From assembly GCA_903847975.1 (NCBI GenBank), contig CAINFC010000242.1, positions 1 to 64,000 on the forward strand: a DNA stretch of 64,000 bases, in the 5' to 3' direction. The position numbers and the translations under genes were made by a program. The notes under the pieces were generated by a model that had not been told where the DNA came from, ran no database searches, and worked only from the letters and a program-made list of their open reading frames with translations. Every line of letters starts with the position of its first letter. Within the stretch, counting starts at the first letter, position 1. Below are positions 44,116 through 52,991 of this stretch, one piece after another. This stretch comes from an uncultured Acidobacteriota bacterium. Lineage in GTDB: Bacteria > Acidobacteriota > UBA6911 > CAINFC01.

Positions 44116-44814
44116 TCACTGGTTGTCCTCTCCTTTGTCCGGCTCCTTCAGCGGTATCAACAGCTCCGGGGAGTCGTTCCCGGGGCGGTTCACCAGGGTG
44201 CGTACGGGGTAGCATTTCATCCGCTCGGACGGAAACGGAACCAGTAGCCCCTGCAGCTCATCCGGGCAGCTTTCGGGTGACAGCCAGGCACGGAAAGATT
44301 CCGGCGCCAGGATCACCGGCATGCGGTGGTGAATCGGCTCCATCCGCTCGTTGGGGGATGTAGTGAGAATGGCGCAGGTTTCGATGTCGCTGCCATCGGG
44401 CGAATGCCACTGCTCCCAGAGCCCGGCAAAGGAGAGGGGCCGGCCATCGTCGGAAGTGATGAACCACGGCTGCTTGCTCTTCCCTTCCTTTTTCTGCCAC
44501 TCGTAAAAACCGCTGGCGGGAATAAGGCAGCGCCGGCGGCGGAACGCGGAGCGAAACGAAGGCTTTTCCGCAGCGGTTTCCGAACGCGCGTTGATCAGGC
44601 TGCCGCCGACGGATGGATCCTTGCTCCAGGAAGGGATCAGACCCCAGTGAACCCAGGCCGCCTGACGGGAACCGTCCGGAAGTTCCCGGACAATCAGCAC
44701 CGGCTGGGAAGGGGCGATGTTGTACCGGGGCGGAACCGAACCCGGTTCCACTTGGACGCGGTATAGCTGCGACAGCAGCTCTGCGGACAGAAAGCAGGTA
44801 AATCGACCGCACAT
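44116..44814 (-). CDS. yedK: SRAP domain abasic-site DNA shield protein
   Basis: This 232-residue protein is of the HMCES/YedK family. After removal of Met1, Cys2 (MCGRFT) becomes the residue that forms a thiazolidine link to abasic sites in single-stranded DNA, protecting them during replication. Other family marks are PRYNIAPSQ, NARSET, the GFYEW active-site strand and HHRMP. The frame is open upstream, but only ATG 44814 exposes the essential Cys2, so the start is secure. It is 12 bases from the convergent haem-porin gene. A promoter was not identified. Confidence 0.92.
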   Translation of the reverse strand: MCGRFTCFLSAELLSQLYRVQVEPGSVPPRYNIAPSQPVLIVRELPDGSRQAAWVHWGLIPSWSKDPSVGGSLINARSETAAEKPSFRSAFRRRRCLIPASGFYEWQKKEGKSKQPWFITSDDGRPLSFAGLWEQWHSPDGSDIETCAILTTSPNERMEPIHHRMPVILAPESFRAWLSPESCPDELQGLLVPFPSERMKCYPVRTLVNRPGNDSPELLIPLKEPDKGEDNQ

Positions 44815-44878
44815 TCGGCCCTCCGCTCTTAGTTTCCGGCCCGATGGACCCGAGGGAGAATGACGCACATCGCGAAGC

Positions 44879-45913
44879 TCATTTCTTCCCGCGACCCGCT
44901 TTGGTTTCGCGAAGCAGGAGGTGCTCGCCGGTGCGTATATCCAGCTTCCAGGGGACCGGCTCCGGCAGCCACATCCTTCCGCCGCCGATTTCCAGGGGCA
45001 TCCATAGGTATCGGGAGTCCCACTGCGTTTCCGGCTTCCAAACGTCCCCCATGAAAATGACCGTGGTGCTCCTGCTTCCAACGATCTTCAGCAGCATGCT
45101 GGATTGGGATCCGTAGGTGTTGGTTGACGGCGGAGCGATGTCCCGGAATTCGCTCCATGGCCCTTCCAGTCTTGTGGCCGTGGCATATTTGTTGGGATTG
45201 GGCTTCCAGCCGGTCAGCGCCGACCCCAGGACATAATAGAGGCCGTCGTAATGAACCAGCGCCCCTCCTTCGATCGGAGCCTTGATCAGGCACACGTCTT
45301 TCTCGACACTCAGATAGTCCGCGGAAAGCCGCGCGATATGAAATCCGTTGGGGCGGTCCTCGAAAATAAGGTAGGCGCTTCCGTCGTCGTCGATGAACTG
45401 GCCGATATCCCTGCTTTCCATGCCGAGAGGACGGAAGGAGCGGACGTAGCGGAACGGCCCCTCCGCCTTGTCGCTCAGGGCCACGCCGACCCGGGCGAAG
45501 CGGTACCCGCCCTCGCCCGGCCCTCTGGGTCCGTCCAGGTGCATGTACATGACAAACTTTCGGGTGCCGGCGTTGTAAAAAACCTTAGGGCGTTCCAGCA
45601 CCCAGGTATCCCCGATTCCTTCCGGATCGGACAGCTTGAGGGCGTCGCCCCGGAAGGTCCAGTTTACCAGGTCCTTCGAAGCGTAGCAGCTCACGTACCG
45701 GTATTCCGGATCGAGCCCCTGCCTTCTCTGCTCACCATACCAATAAAAAGTCGAGCCGATCTTCAGGATCCCTCCGCCGTGGGCCTGAATATGGTTGCCG
45801 GACTTGTCGAGCCAGACTTCTTTCGGCCGGAACACGTTCCGCTGGGCAAAGGAGGAGACGGATAGAAGAATCACGATTGCCGGTAAAAATATCTTTTGGG
45901 GTGTTTGTCGCAT
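44879..45913 (-). CDS. Secreted GH43-like glycosidase
   Basis: This protein of about 344 residues has a signal peptide (FLPAIVILLSVSSFA) and a five-bladed propeller pattern. Its opening, QAHGGGILKIGSTFYWYGE, is typical of a subgroup of glycoside hydrolase family 43. Likely acids include the Asp/Glu residues in DIGQFIDDDGSAYL and APIEGGALVHYDG. Members cleave arabinose, xylose or galactose residues. ATG 45913 is used; a longer form to 45976 would put 21 polar residues before the signal. It stands 64 bases upstream of the SRAP gene on the same strand. The exact substrate is not predictable. Confidence 0.8.
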   Translation of the reverse strand: MRQTPQKIFLPAIVILLSVSSFAQRNVFRPKEVWLDKSGNHIQAHGGGILKIGSTFYWYGEQRRQGLDPEYRYVSCYASKDLVNWTFRGDALKLSDPEGIGDTWVLERPKVFYNAGTRKFVMYMHLDGPRGPGEGGYRFARVGVALSDKAEGPFRYVRSFRPLGMESRDIGQFIDDDGSAYLIFEDRPNGFHIARLSADYLSVEKDVCLIKAPIEGGALVHYDGLYYVLGSALTGWKPNPNKYATATRLEGPWSEFRDIAPPSTNTYGSQSSMLLKIVGSRSTTVIFMGDVWKPETQWDSRYLWMPLEIGGGRMWLPEPVPWKLDIRTGEHLLLRETKAGRGKK

Positions 45914-46123
45914 AGCCGTTCCCGAGGATGAACGCTTACATGGTAAAACGAAAAGTCCGTTTCGACAAGTGGCCACCCCGCCATGCGCCGCCCTGCGCCC
46001 GGCAACATCCAGGTCGATAAGGATTCATCGATCACCGACCTCCCCGTGAGGAATGATCCTCCTTCTCCGCAATTTCCGCTTTTTTAACATGCCGATCGAA
46101 AAAGACGAGATAAAAGGGGAATG

Positions 46124-46152
46124 TTGACTGCAACGGAAAGACCGACTAAAAT
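46124..46152 (+). promoter_or_regulatory. Strong sigma-70 promoter of the SPAGR-repeat gene
   Basis: TTGACT (46124-46129), a 17-base spacer and TAAAAT (46147-46152). Transcription would start near 46159, giving a leader of about 27 bases that carries AGGAGGA in front of ATG 46186. Confidence 0.75.
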
Positions 46153-46185
46153 GGCATGAAAGACTACTACACAGGAGGACCCGTA

Positions 46186-46974
46186 ATGTATTCCAGGTTT
46201 ACCGGACAGCCCAAGGTCATTCATCCGGACTCGCCTGCCGGCAGAACTTTCCGCTGGGATCCGACGGAAATACCCCACCCGGCTTCGCCTGCCGGTCGCT
46301 GCTTCGACTGGTCGATTCTGGCCGCTCCTCATCCCGGCTCTCCGGCAGGAAGGAATTTTGACTGGCACTGGTCTGCGGTTTGGCCGCCTGCCTGCCCGGG
46401 CGATTCGTCCCCGCTCGGTTCGTTCGGGCCGATAGGCGACCACCGCCCGAGGACCAACTGGACTGCCTACATTCAAAGCCTGGACTTGGGAGTTCCCGCC
46501 AACTGCGGAGCCCTCTGGTCCAAGCTTTTTGACGGACCCCTTCCTCCCAATGCGCAGCCGAGCTCCCTTTCCGACGGGGATGTCGCTACGGCACTTGCCG
46601 CCCAACACGGACGCTTCACGCTGGAGTCAAAACTGGCGGCTACGGATTTCTGGAAGCGCTACCGGGCCGAGTTTCCAGCCGTAAACGGCAAACCTGTATG
46701 GAATGCGCGCACCCAGGGAATCTGGAAGATGCTTTCCGAAAAGTTCGCCTCCGGGCTCAGGGGACATGTTGTCGCCTATGTGGATTCCATTGAGGTGATT
46801 AACGCCTTCAACCGCGGAGAGCCTCCCATCCTGTCCAATGAACTGCGGGCGATTCGGGCACGTATGTCACAGAACCGCAATATCACCCGCGTCACCTTTC
46901 AGGATATCTGGACCCAAACGCGCACGCAGGAGCTTTCCTTGCCCGTCCTGGATGAGACCATCCGGTTTCATTGA
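46186..46974 (+). CDS. Unrecognised protein with three exact 18-residue SPAGR repeats
   Basis: This 262-residue protein has no family I know. Residues 13-66 are three tandem repeats of exactly 18 residues with the pattern H-P-x-S-P-A-G-R-x-F-x-W. The spacers between them differ, and codons drift while the motif is kept. A Pro/Cys-rich stretch (about 66-90) follows, then a globular, probably mixed alpha/beta domain (about 95-262) containing GKPVWNARTQGIW and RNITRVTFQDIW. There is no signal peptide or membrane helix. AGGAGGA 7 bases before ATG 46186 sets the start; the ATG at 46156 lies upstream of or within the transcription start and is rejected. The gene has its own strong promoter and ends 31 bases before the 3' end of tRNA-Gly, a position often used by integrating DNA. 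A secreted effector or phage-type role is possible but unsupported. Confidence 0.7.
   Translation: MYSRFTGQPKVIHPDSPAGRTFRWDPTEIPHPASPAGRCFDWSILAAPHPGSPAGRNFDWHWSAVWPPACPGDSSPLGSFGPIGDHRPRTNWTAYIQSLDLGVPANCGALWSKLFDGPLPPNAQPSSLSDGDVATALAAQHGRFTLESKLAATDFWKRYRAEFPAVNGKPVWNARTQGIWKMLSEKFASGLRGHVVAYVDSIEVINAFNRGEPPILSNELRAIRARMSQNRNITRVTFQDIWTQTRTQELSLPVLDETIRFH
46222..46383 (+). repeat. Three tandem 54-bp coding repeats (SPAGR motif)
   Basis: Units at 46222-46275, 46276-46329 and 46330-46383 encode H-P-x-S-P-A-G-R-x-F-x-W plus six variable residues. The third unit uses different codons for SPAG, showing that the protein motif and not the DNA is conserved. Confidence 0.9.
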
Positions 46975-47005
46975 GGTCCTCGCATCGGTGGAAGGAAAGT
47001 AGAAA

Positions 47006-47081
47006 TGGAGCGGGCAACGGGCCTCGAACCCGCGACCCCAAGCTTGGGAAGCTTGTACTCTACCAGCTGAGCTATGCCCGC
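47006..47081 (-). tRNA. tRNA-Gly(CCC), CCA encoded
   Basis: The 76-base minus-strand sequence folds as a full cloverleaf. The acceptor stem GCGGGCA pairs with TGCCCGC; the anticodon stem CAAGC/GCTTG encloses the loop TTCCCAA, so the anticodon is CCC (glycine, GGG codons). The T arm has GGTTCGA. The 3' CCA is encoded at 47006-47008. It lies between the SPAGR-repeat gene and nadB. Confidence 0.93.
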
Positions 47082-47204
47082 TCTACGATCTACAATATAG
47101 AATTGTTTGTGATCCTTGTCAACCGTCTTTTGGAAGAATCCCACCCCGGGCCTCTCTTCGCCCTGGCGGGACTTTCCCTTCCGCGCGGGAGCGGACTTCG
47201 GCAT

Positions 47205-48767
47205 TCAGTCGATCCGGTAGTGGCAGCCGTGGCTCTGCCTGGCTTCCATGGCAGCCAGGAGAACCACCAGGGCGGTCTGGATCCCGTTTCGCAAACCGAC
47301 GAGGGAATCGCTGATTTCCGATCGGACGTAAAAACGCCCTATTTCCAGGTGCAGCTCGCGCAGGATTTCATGCGCCCTCTCCAGGCGCTTCTTGCTGCGC
47401 ACCAGTCCCACGTAGTTCCACATGGTGTGGCGAATGGTCAACCAGTCCTGAGCGATCCAGGCCGGATCCACCGGCTCCTTTTCGTAGTTCCAGGGGGAAA
47501 TTTCCGGCATGTAATACGCCGCTCCACGGAGGATGGATTCCGCGGCATCCTCTCCTGCCCGGACGCCCCAAACCAGACACTCCAGAAGCGAGGTGCTGGC
47601 CAGCCGGTTGGCCCCGTGGACGCCGGTGCAGGAAACCTCACCCGCGGCCCGCAGCCGCTCCATGCTGGTCCGGCCCCAAAGGTCCACGGCCACGCCGCCG
47701 CAGCTGTAGTGTGCGGCCGGGACGACCGGGATGGGCTGCCGGGTAATATCGATTCCCGCGGCCAGGCACTGATCGTGGATTCTGGGAAATCGACCCCGGA
47801 CCCACTCCGCCGGACGATGGGAAATATCCAGGTAGGCGCACGGCGCGCCGCTTTCCAGCATCATGTGGTGAATCCCGCGGGCCACGATATCCCTCGGAGC
47901 CAGGGATCCCGCCCGGTGGAAGCGGGTCATGAAATCCGCTCCGTGGGAATCCAAAAGCCTGGCCCCCTCTCCCCGCATGGATTCGCTAATCAGGAAGCGA
48001 TCCCCCTCGTGGTACAGAGTGGTGGGATGAAACTGCACGAACTGCAGATTGATGCACCGGGCTCCGGCCCGATACGCCATGGCGATCCCATCGCCGCGCG
48101 CCGAGATCGGGTTGCTGGTATGCAGATAGATCCTTCCCAGTCCTCCGGTGGCCAGAATGGTTTCCCTGGCCATCACCGTCTTCACTTCGCCGCTTTTCTG
48201 ATCCAGGATATAGGCACCGACGCAGGTCGGACGGCTGTAAATGTCAACCGGATTCTGCGAGTGGTGCGAGAGAGAGAGCAGGTCCACCGCGGTGTGGCCG
48301 GTCAGCACGGAGATGTTCGGCTCCCGGCGCAGGGCCGCGGCGATCGCCGTTTCGATGGAACGGCCGGTGGCGTCCTTGGCGTGGATGATGCGGGCAACGG
48401 AATGAGCCGCTTCCGAAGTCAGGTCGAGCGCGCCGGAAAGTTCCGGCCTTCGGTCGAAATCGACGCCAATATCCTCGATCAGCACCTCCTGGACCAGGCG
48501 CGGCCCCTCCTGCGCCAATACGGCAACCGCGGCCGGGTCGCACATCCCGGAACCGGCTGCCAGGATATCCCGTCCCAGCTGCTCCGGGGAATCCTCTTTG
48601 CCGCGGAAAATGATCCCGCCCTGGGCGTACATGGTGTTGCTTTCCTCCAGCACCTCTTCCTTGCTCAGGACGGTCACCGAGACCCCGCGGCGAGCCGCAC
48701 GGATCGCTGCAGCACACCCCGCCAGACCGCTGCCGATCACCAGGACATCCGTAAAAATAGCGGACAT
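47205..48767 (-). CDS. nadB: L-aspartate oxidase
   Basis: This 520-residue flavoenzyme oxidises L-aspartate to iminoaspartate, the first step of NAD synthesis. The N-terminal FAD motif VLVIGSGLAGCAAA, the SNTMYAQGGI segment, and the substrate-binding and catalytic region HPTTLYHEG and RGEGARLLDS match the family. ATG 48767 gives the usual NadB start; the frame upstream is not needed. It follows nadC by 43 bases on the same strand, so the two form an operon (nadA is not in the window). The C-terminal helical domain is present and of normal length. Confidence 0.95.
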   Translation of the reverse strand: MSAIFTDVLVIGSGLAGCAAAIRAARRGVSVTVLSKEEVLEESNTMYAQGGIIFRGKEDSPEQLGRDILAAGSGMCDPAAVAVLAQEGPRLVQEVLIEDIGVDFDRRPELSGALDLTSEAAHSVARIIHAKDATGRSIETAIAAALRREPNISVLTGHTAVDLLSLSHHSQNPVDIYSRPTCVGAYILDQKSGEVKTVMARETILATGGLGRIYLHTSNPISARGDGIAMAYRAGARCINLQFVQFHPTTLYHEGDRFLISESMRGEGARLLDSHGADFMTRFHRAGSLAPRDIVARGIHHMMLESGAPCAYLDISHRPAEWVRGRFPRIHDQCLAAGIDITRQPIPVVPAAHYSCGGVAVDLWGRTSMERLRAAGEVSCTGVHGANRLASTSLLECLVWGVRAGEDAAESILRGAAYYMPEISPWNYEKEPVDPAWIAQDWLTIRHTMWNYVGLVRSKKRLERAHEILRELHLEIGRFYVRSEISDSLVGLRNGIQTALVVLLAAMEARQSHGCHYRID

Positions 48768-48810
48768 AATGTATTTTGCCTTTCTTTGCCAGCAGTAATG
48801 GAGAGAGACC

Positions 48811-49764
48811 TCAGAGTTCAAAATCCAGGGATATATCGACTGCCCGGGCGCTGTGCGTGAGAGCCCCGACCGATATCCCATCCACTCCGGTCCGGGCATA
48901 CTCTGCCATCTGCTCCAAGCGGATTCCTCCGGAGGCTTCCAGCCAGCACCCGGAATGGACCGGATGGCGGCGCACCATCCCGACTGCGGCGGAAATCATC
49001 TCCGGAGACATGTTGTCCAGCAGGACTGCCTCCACACCCTCGTCCAAAGCCACCGCCAGCTGCTCCAGGGAATCCACTTCGACCTCCACCGGCAGCTTCC
49101 CTGCCTGCCGAGCCTGCCGCAAGGCGTTGCGGATTCCGCCGCAGGCCGCCAGGTGGTTATCTTTGATCAGCACCGCGTCGAAAAGACCGACACGATGATT
49201 GCGCCCCCCGCCGCAAACCACCGCATACTTTTCCAGGTGGCGCAAGCCGGGAGTGGTTTTCCGGGTGTCCAGCACAGCGACCGGCCCGCATTCCCGGGCG
49301 ATTTCCACAAAGCGGCGGGTCAGGGTGGCAATTCCGGAAAGACGCTGCAGCAGGTTCAGCGCCACCCTCTCCGCCGACAAAAGGGACCGGGCCCTGCCGG
49401 CAACCCGGGCCAGCGAATCTCCCTTGGAGGCATCGCCCCCCTCCGCCGTGAGCACTTCCATGCGGACCGCAGGATCCAGCTGCCGGAAGACCATCTCGAC
49501 GACCGGCAAGCCGCAAACTACCAGGTCTTCCCGGGCCACAAAGTGCCCGGCTGCCGGGAGCGGTTCGGGGACTACAATGTTGGTAGTTACATCCCCCGGG
49601 CCGATATCCTCTTCCAGGAAGCGCCGCACCAAGTCCCGGACGCAGTCCGCATCCATCCGCGGTTCTCCCGACGTCCGGGTCAGCGGCAGGGGACAGCGAA
49701 GCAGCGGAAACCGCTCCCTGACCTCTTCGCCCAACAAGATTTCTTCCGACAGATCCACGCCCAT
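48811..49764 (-). CDS. nadC: Nicotinate-nucleotide pyrophosphorylase (carboxylating)
   Basis: This 317-residue enzyme turns quinolinate and PRPP into nicotinate mononucleotide. Family motifs include DIGPGDVTT, LDTRKTTPGLR, KYAVVCGGGRNHR and the KDNHL active-site lysine, with EVEVDSLEQ and LLDNMSPEM later. It is about 30 residues longer than usual at the N-terminus. The start at 49764 is chosen because GGGAGG precedes it, but an internal Met about 36 residues in would give the standard length. It is upstream of nadB in the same operon. Confidence 0.94.
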   Translation of the reverse strand: MGVDLSEEILLGEEVRERFPLLRCPLPLTRTSGEPRMDADCVRDLVRRFLEEDIGPGDVTTNIVVPEPLPAAGHFVAREDLVVCGLPVVEMVFRQLDPAVRMEVLTAEGGDASKGDSLARVAGRARSLLSAERVALNLLQRLSGIATLTRRFVEIARECGPVAVLDTRKTTPGLRHLEKYAVVCGGGRNHRVGLFDAVLIKDNHLAACGGIRNALRQARQAGKLPVEVEVDSLEQLAVALDEGVEAVLLDNMSPEMISAAVGMVRRHPVHSGCWLEASGGIRLEQMAEYARTGVDGISVGALTHSARAVDISLDFEL

Positions 49765-49899
49765 GGGAAAGCCTCCCTCCGATATTTCAATCTGCAAACC
49801 GGTTCTATATTGTAACTTCTTCCATGATAAAATCCCGTGGAAATCCTCCATGACGGTCTTGGAGATTGCGTATTCAAAGGAAATATCCGGGAGAAATTT

Positions 49900-51051
49900 A
49901 TGGCATCCGAAGCCGGCACCCAGCCGCAGAGTCCCACCGCCTCCGCCTCCAGGCTCCAGTCGCTCGACGTCTTCCGGGGGATCACCATCGCCGCCATGAC
50001 GCTGGTCAATCACCCGGGGGATGGCAGGACAGTGTACGAACCCCTGAAGCACGCCACCTGGCACGGCTGGACACCCACCGATTTTGTATTTCCCTTTTTT
50101 CTCTTCATCGTCGGCGTGGCGATCACTCTGGCCCTTTCCAAAAGGATGGATGCGGGAACGCCGCGGCGATCCCTGATCGGACAGATTGTCCGGCGCAGCG
50201 CCATCATTTTCGGGCTTGGGCTGGTGCTCAACGGATTCCCCTACTATGACCTTTCCACCTTGCGCATCCCTGGTGTCCTTCAGCGGATTGCCGTCTGCTA
50301 CCTGGTCGCCTCGCTGCTTTACCTGTACACCGGAATTCGCGCGCAGCTGGCCATCCTGCTTTCCCTGCTTATAGGATACTGGGGACTTCTGACCCTGATT
50401 CCGGTGCCCGGGGCGGGTGCCGGGCTACTGACCCCGGAAGGGAACCTCTCCGGGTATATCGACCGGATTTTTCTGGAAGGCCATATGTACCGCATTACCA
50501 AAGTATTTGACCCCGAAGGCATCCTGAGCACCCTGCCCTCCATCGGTACCGTCCTGCTCGGCATCCTCACCGGACATTGGCTGAAAAAAGCCCCGAACGG
50601 CACCCGATGCACCCTGGGCCTGGCGGCTGCGGGCGCTCTGCTGACCTCCCTGGGGCTGGCATGGGATCCCCTTTTCCCCATCAATAAAATGATCTGGACC
50701 AGTTCCTATGCCCTGTTCACCGCCGGCCTGGCCCTGCTGCTTTTCGCGGCCTGCTACTGGCTGACGGATGTGCGCGGATACCGGTTCTGGAGCAAGCCAT
50801 TCCTGGTTTTCGGCATGAATGCCATAACGGTATACGTGCTGTCGGGCCTACTTTCCCGAGTGCTGACGCTCATCCGCTGGACCGATGCGGCCGGCGGCGC
50901 CCTGGACCTGAAGCGTTACCTGTATCAGCAGATTTTTCTTCCCCTGGCCGACCCGATCAACGCCTCGCTTCTCTGGGCGATCAGCTACGTGCTGCTCTGG
51001 CTGGGGATTATGTGGATTTTTTACCATCGCAGGATTTTCCTGCGCGTCTGA
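49900..51051 (+). CDS. DUF5009/HGSNAT-like membrane acyltransferase
   Basis: This 383-residue membrane protein has about ten hydrophobic helices. It opens with SRLQSLDVFRGITIAAMTLVNHPG, the mark of bacterial relatives of heparan-alpha-glucosaminide N-acetyltransferase, followed by WHGWTPTDFVFPFFLFIVGVA with the likely active-site His. Such proteins move acetyl groups across the membrane onto sugars. GGGAG precedes ATG 49900, and the region upstream overlaps the divergent nadC start. It is convergent with the deacetylase gene, with a 6-base gap. A role in modifying glycans at the envelope is likely; substrate unknown. Confidence 0.82.
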   Translation: MASEAGTQPQSPTASASRLQSLDVFRGITIAAMTLVNHPGDGRTVYEPLKHATWHGWTPTDFVFPFFLFIVGVAITLALSKRMDAGTPRRSLIGQIVRRSAIIFGLGLVLNGFPYYDLSTLRIPGVLQRIAVCYLVASLLYLYTGIRAQLAILLSLLIGYWGLLTLIPVPGAGAGLLTPEGNLSGYIDRIFLEGHMYRITKVFDPEGILSTLPSIGTVLLGILTGHWLKKAPNGTRCTLGLAAAGALLTSLGLAWDPLFPINKMIWTSSYALFTAGLALLLFAACYWLTDVRGYRFWSKPFLVFGMNAITVYVLSGLLSRVLTLIRWTDAAGGALDLKRYLYQQIFLPLADPINASLLWAISYVLLWLGIMWIFYHRRIFLRV

Positions 51052-51057
51052 GGCAAA

Positions 51058-52023
51058 CTAGGGGGAAGCCGGCCTGGCGGCGGCGGCCGCCGCGCCCGGC
51101 CCGAACCAGCAGTCCACCGAAAGGAACCGGTAGCCGCGCGCTGCAAGCTCGACCACCAGGCGGTCCAGGTAGAGATGAAATTTGTCCGGGCGCCCCGGCC
51201 CCGCTCCGATGTGGGTCAGCAGCAGAAAGCCGCGCAGACCTTGCGGCGATCTCCTCTCGTAATCCAGAATCTGCGCATAGATCTCCGCGCTCGAATAATA
51301 ACGGCCGCGGTCGGCTGGAGATTTATAATCGGTGTGGCTGATGGTCCCCGGGGTGTAGTTAATCACCCGGACCCCCAGCTCTTCGGCCCACTGGACTATG
51401 GTGCGGTTGTACCATTCAAAGGGAGGCATGAAAATCCTGCCGCGCGCCGGGCGTATGCCGAATGGTTCCATCTCGCGGTAGTTGGCCCAAAGGTCTTTTT
51501 GAAAGGTCTCCCGGTCTACGAGCACTTTCTGCCGGTCGCTCCAGTCATTGTAGAGAAGGTGCCGGTCGGAATGCGGCCCGAGGTAATGGCCGTCAGCCAC
51601 CAGTCCGCGGATGAGGGAGTGAAATTTCCGGTTGCGGTAAAAATCGCCCGTAAAGAAAAAGGAGGCGGGAATGCGGTGCCGACGGAGTGTCCGGCGGATG
51701 AACTCCCCCCCCTCGGCGAACTCATGACCGGTGAAAACCAGGCAGATTTCTTTTTCATCGGCCGGGCCGCGGATAAAGGCTCCCTCCTCCATCGCCCAGG
51801 AAAGGATTCCTGGAGCTGTTCCCGTCGGCGGTCCCTCCGGAGCCGCGGTCGCCCCGGACTCTTTCTGCTCTGCGGCGGCGAATAAGGGGACAAAGGGACA
51901 ACAGCCCCCTGCCGCGGTGAAAAAAAAGACGGCGGTTCCCAGGAGGTATCGGCAGCAAAATACCGGAGGCCGCCGGAAAGACCTGCGGGAGAATTGTGCC
52001 GGACGAAGACTTACGGGAGGCAT
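51058..52023 (-). CDS. Divergent polysaccharide deacetylase-like (NodB) secreted protein
   Basis: This 321-residue protein has a hydrophobic signal region (about 25-50) and a NodB-like barrel. The metal-binding pair HSDRH (in GPHSDRHLLYND) is present, along with the SFFFTG and FMPPFEWYN strands. The first family motif, normally TFDDG with the catalytic aspartates, is replaced by FTGHEFAEGG. The catalytic base is thus missing or replaced, so it may be inactive or use a different acid. A start further in would shorten the leader. It lies 20 bases downstream of yjbQ on the same strand. Confidence 0.72.
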   Translation of the reverse strand: MPPVSLRPAQFSRRSFRRPPVFCCRYLLGTAVFFFTAAGGCCPFVPLFAAAEQKESGATAAPEGPPTGTAPGILSWAMEEGAFIRGPADEKEICLVFTGHEFAEGGEFIRRTLRRHRIPASFFFTGDFYRNRKFHSLIRGLVADGHYLGPHSDRHLLYNDWSDRQKVLVDRETFQKDLWANYREMEPFGIRPARGRIFMPPFEWYNRTIVQWAEELGVRVINYTPGTISHTDYKSPADRGRYYSSAEIYAQILDYERRSPQGLRGFLLLTHIGAGPGRPDKFHLYLDRLVVELAARGYRFLSVDCWFGPGAAAAAARPASP

Positions 52024-52043
52024 GGCCAGGTGGGGCCGGCGCC

Positions 52044-52463
52044 TTAATCGCCGATGATTTTGACCAAAACCCTTTTTCTCCGGCGCCCGTCAAACTCGCC
52101 GTAGAAAATCTGTTCCCAGGGGCCAAAATCCAATCGCCCCTGGGTAATGGCCACCACAACCTCCCGGCCCATGACCTGTCGTTTCAGGTGGGCGTCTCCG
52201 TTGTCCTCGCCGGTGAGGTTGTGACGGTACTGGCCGGTGGGCTCATGCGGGGCCAGCTTTTCCAGCCAACGCTCGTAGTCGGCATGCAGGCCGGCCTCAT
52301 CGTCGTTGATGAACACCGAGGCCGTAATATGCATGGCGTTGACCAGGCAAAGACCCTCCCGAATTTCGCTTTCCCGCAGACACTGTTCGACCTGGGAAGT
52401 GATGTTTGCAAATCCACGGCGGGACGAAATCTGAAACCAGAGCTCTTTTCGGTAGCTTTTCAT
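52044..52463 (-). CDS. yjbQ: YjbQ-family protein (UPF0047)
   Basis: This 139-residue protein has the UPF0047 core: [18 protein letters not shown], with a metal-binding His, and the closing [23 protein letters not shown] strand. Family members show weak thiamine-phosphate synthase activity and are widely conserved; their real role is unclear. It sits between the cold-shock gene (78 bases upstream) and the deacetylase gene (20 bases downstream), all on the minus strand. Confidence 0.9.
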   Translation of the reverse strand: MKSYRKELWFQISSRRGFANITSQVEQCLRESEIREGLCLVNAMHITASVFINDDEAGLHADYERWLEKLAPHEPTGQYRHNLTGEDNGDAHLKRQVMGREVVVAITQGRLDFGPWEQIFYGEFDGRRRKRVLVKIIGD

Positions 52464-52541
52464 GTACAGGTTTTACCGGATAGACGGGAGGGAAAAGATA
52501 CGGGCGGGAAAGGGTGGCATAAACCCGCCCGGGAGGGAATA

Positions 52542-52748
52542 TTACAATTTGGTTACATTCTGGGCGTGAGGACCTTTATCCCCGTCCTGAACGGTGAACT
52601 CCACCAGGTCCCCCTGCTTCAATGACTTGAAACCCTCGCTCTGGATCTGTTTGAAGTGAACGAAAACATCGTTTCCGGTCTCCCTCTGAATAAATCCGTA
52701 GCCTTTGGAGTCACTAAACCATTTAACTTTCCCCTGTTCCCTGTTCAT
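52542..52748 (-). CDS. Cold-shock domain protein
   Basis: This 68-residue single-domain nucleic-acid-binding protein has both RNA-binding motifs, KGYGFIQ (RNP1) and VFVHF (RNP2), and the usual GKVKWF start. It should act as an RNA chaperone. AGGAAAGGA precedes ATG 52748; a longer open frame upstream is not supported. On the minus strand TAAAAT (52860-52865) is a possible -10, which would leave a leader of about 110 bases, as is common for csp genes, but no good -35 pairs with it. Confidence 0.95.
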   Translation of the reverse strand: MNREQGKVKWFSDSKGYGFIQRETGNDVFVHFKQIQSEGFKSLKQGDLVEFTVQDGDKGPHAQNVTKL

Positions 52749-52991
52749 GCCAAAAATCCTTTCCTTCTTGGCTTCCCATCCTTTCCGGTGCCCCAAAGAA
52801 ACGCTCTTTTACTTCCGGCAAAGGGCGCGGAAGCCGAACATCCAAACTAAAACGCGTTTATTTTAACATAGCTTTCTCAGGAATTCCTTGCTTTTCCCCG
52901 GTTCTGTACTCATAATTTAGCCAGCCCGGTCAAACGGCCGGGCCGGGGTAAAAAAGGGATTGGATCGACAACGGTTTTTTTCATACGGATT

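Noticed and set aside
46156-46185. Upstream ATG as start of the SPAGR-repeat protein
   Set aside because: It lies at or before the predicted transcription start, while AGGAGGA points to ATG 46186.
48390-48400. 11-base match to the tRNA-Gly 3' end inside nadB
   Set aside because: Too short and inside a conserved coding region; not evidence of an attachment site.
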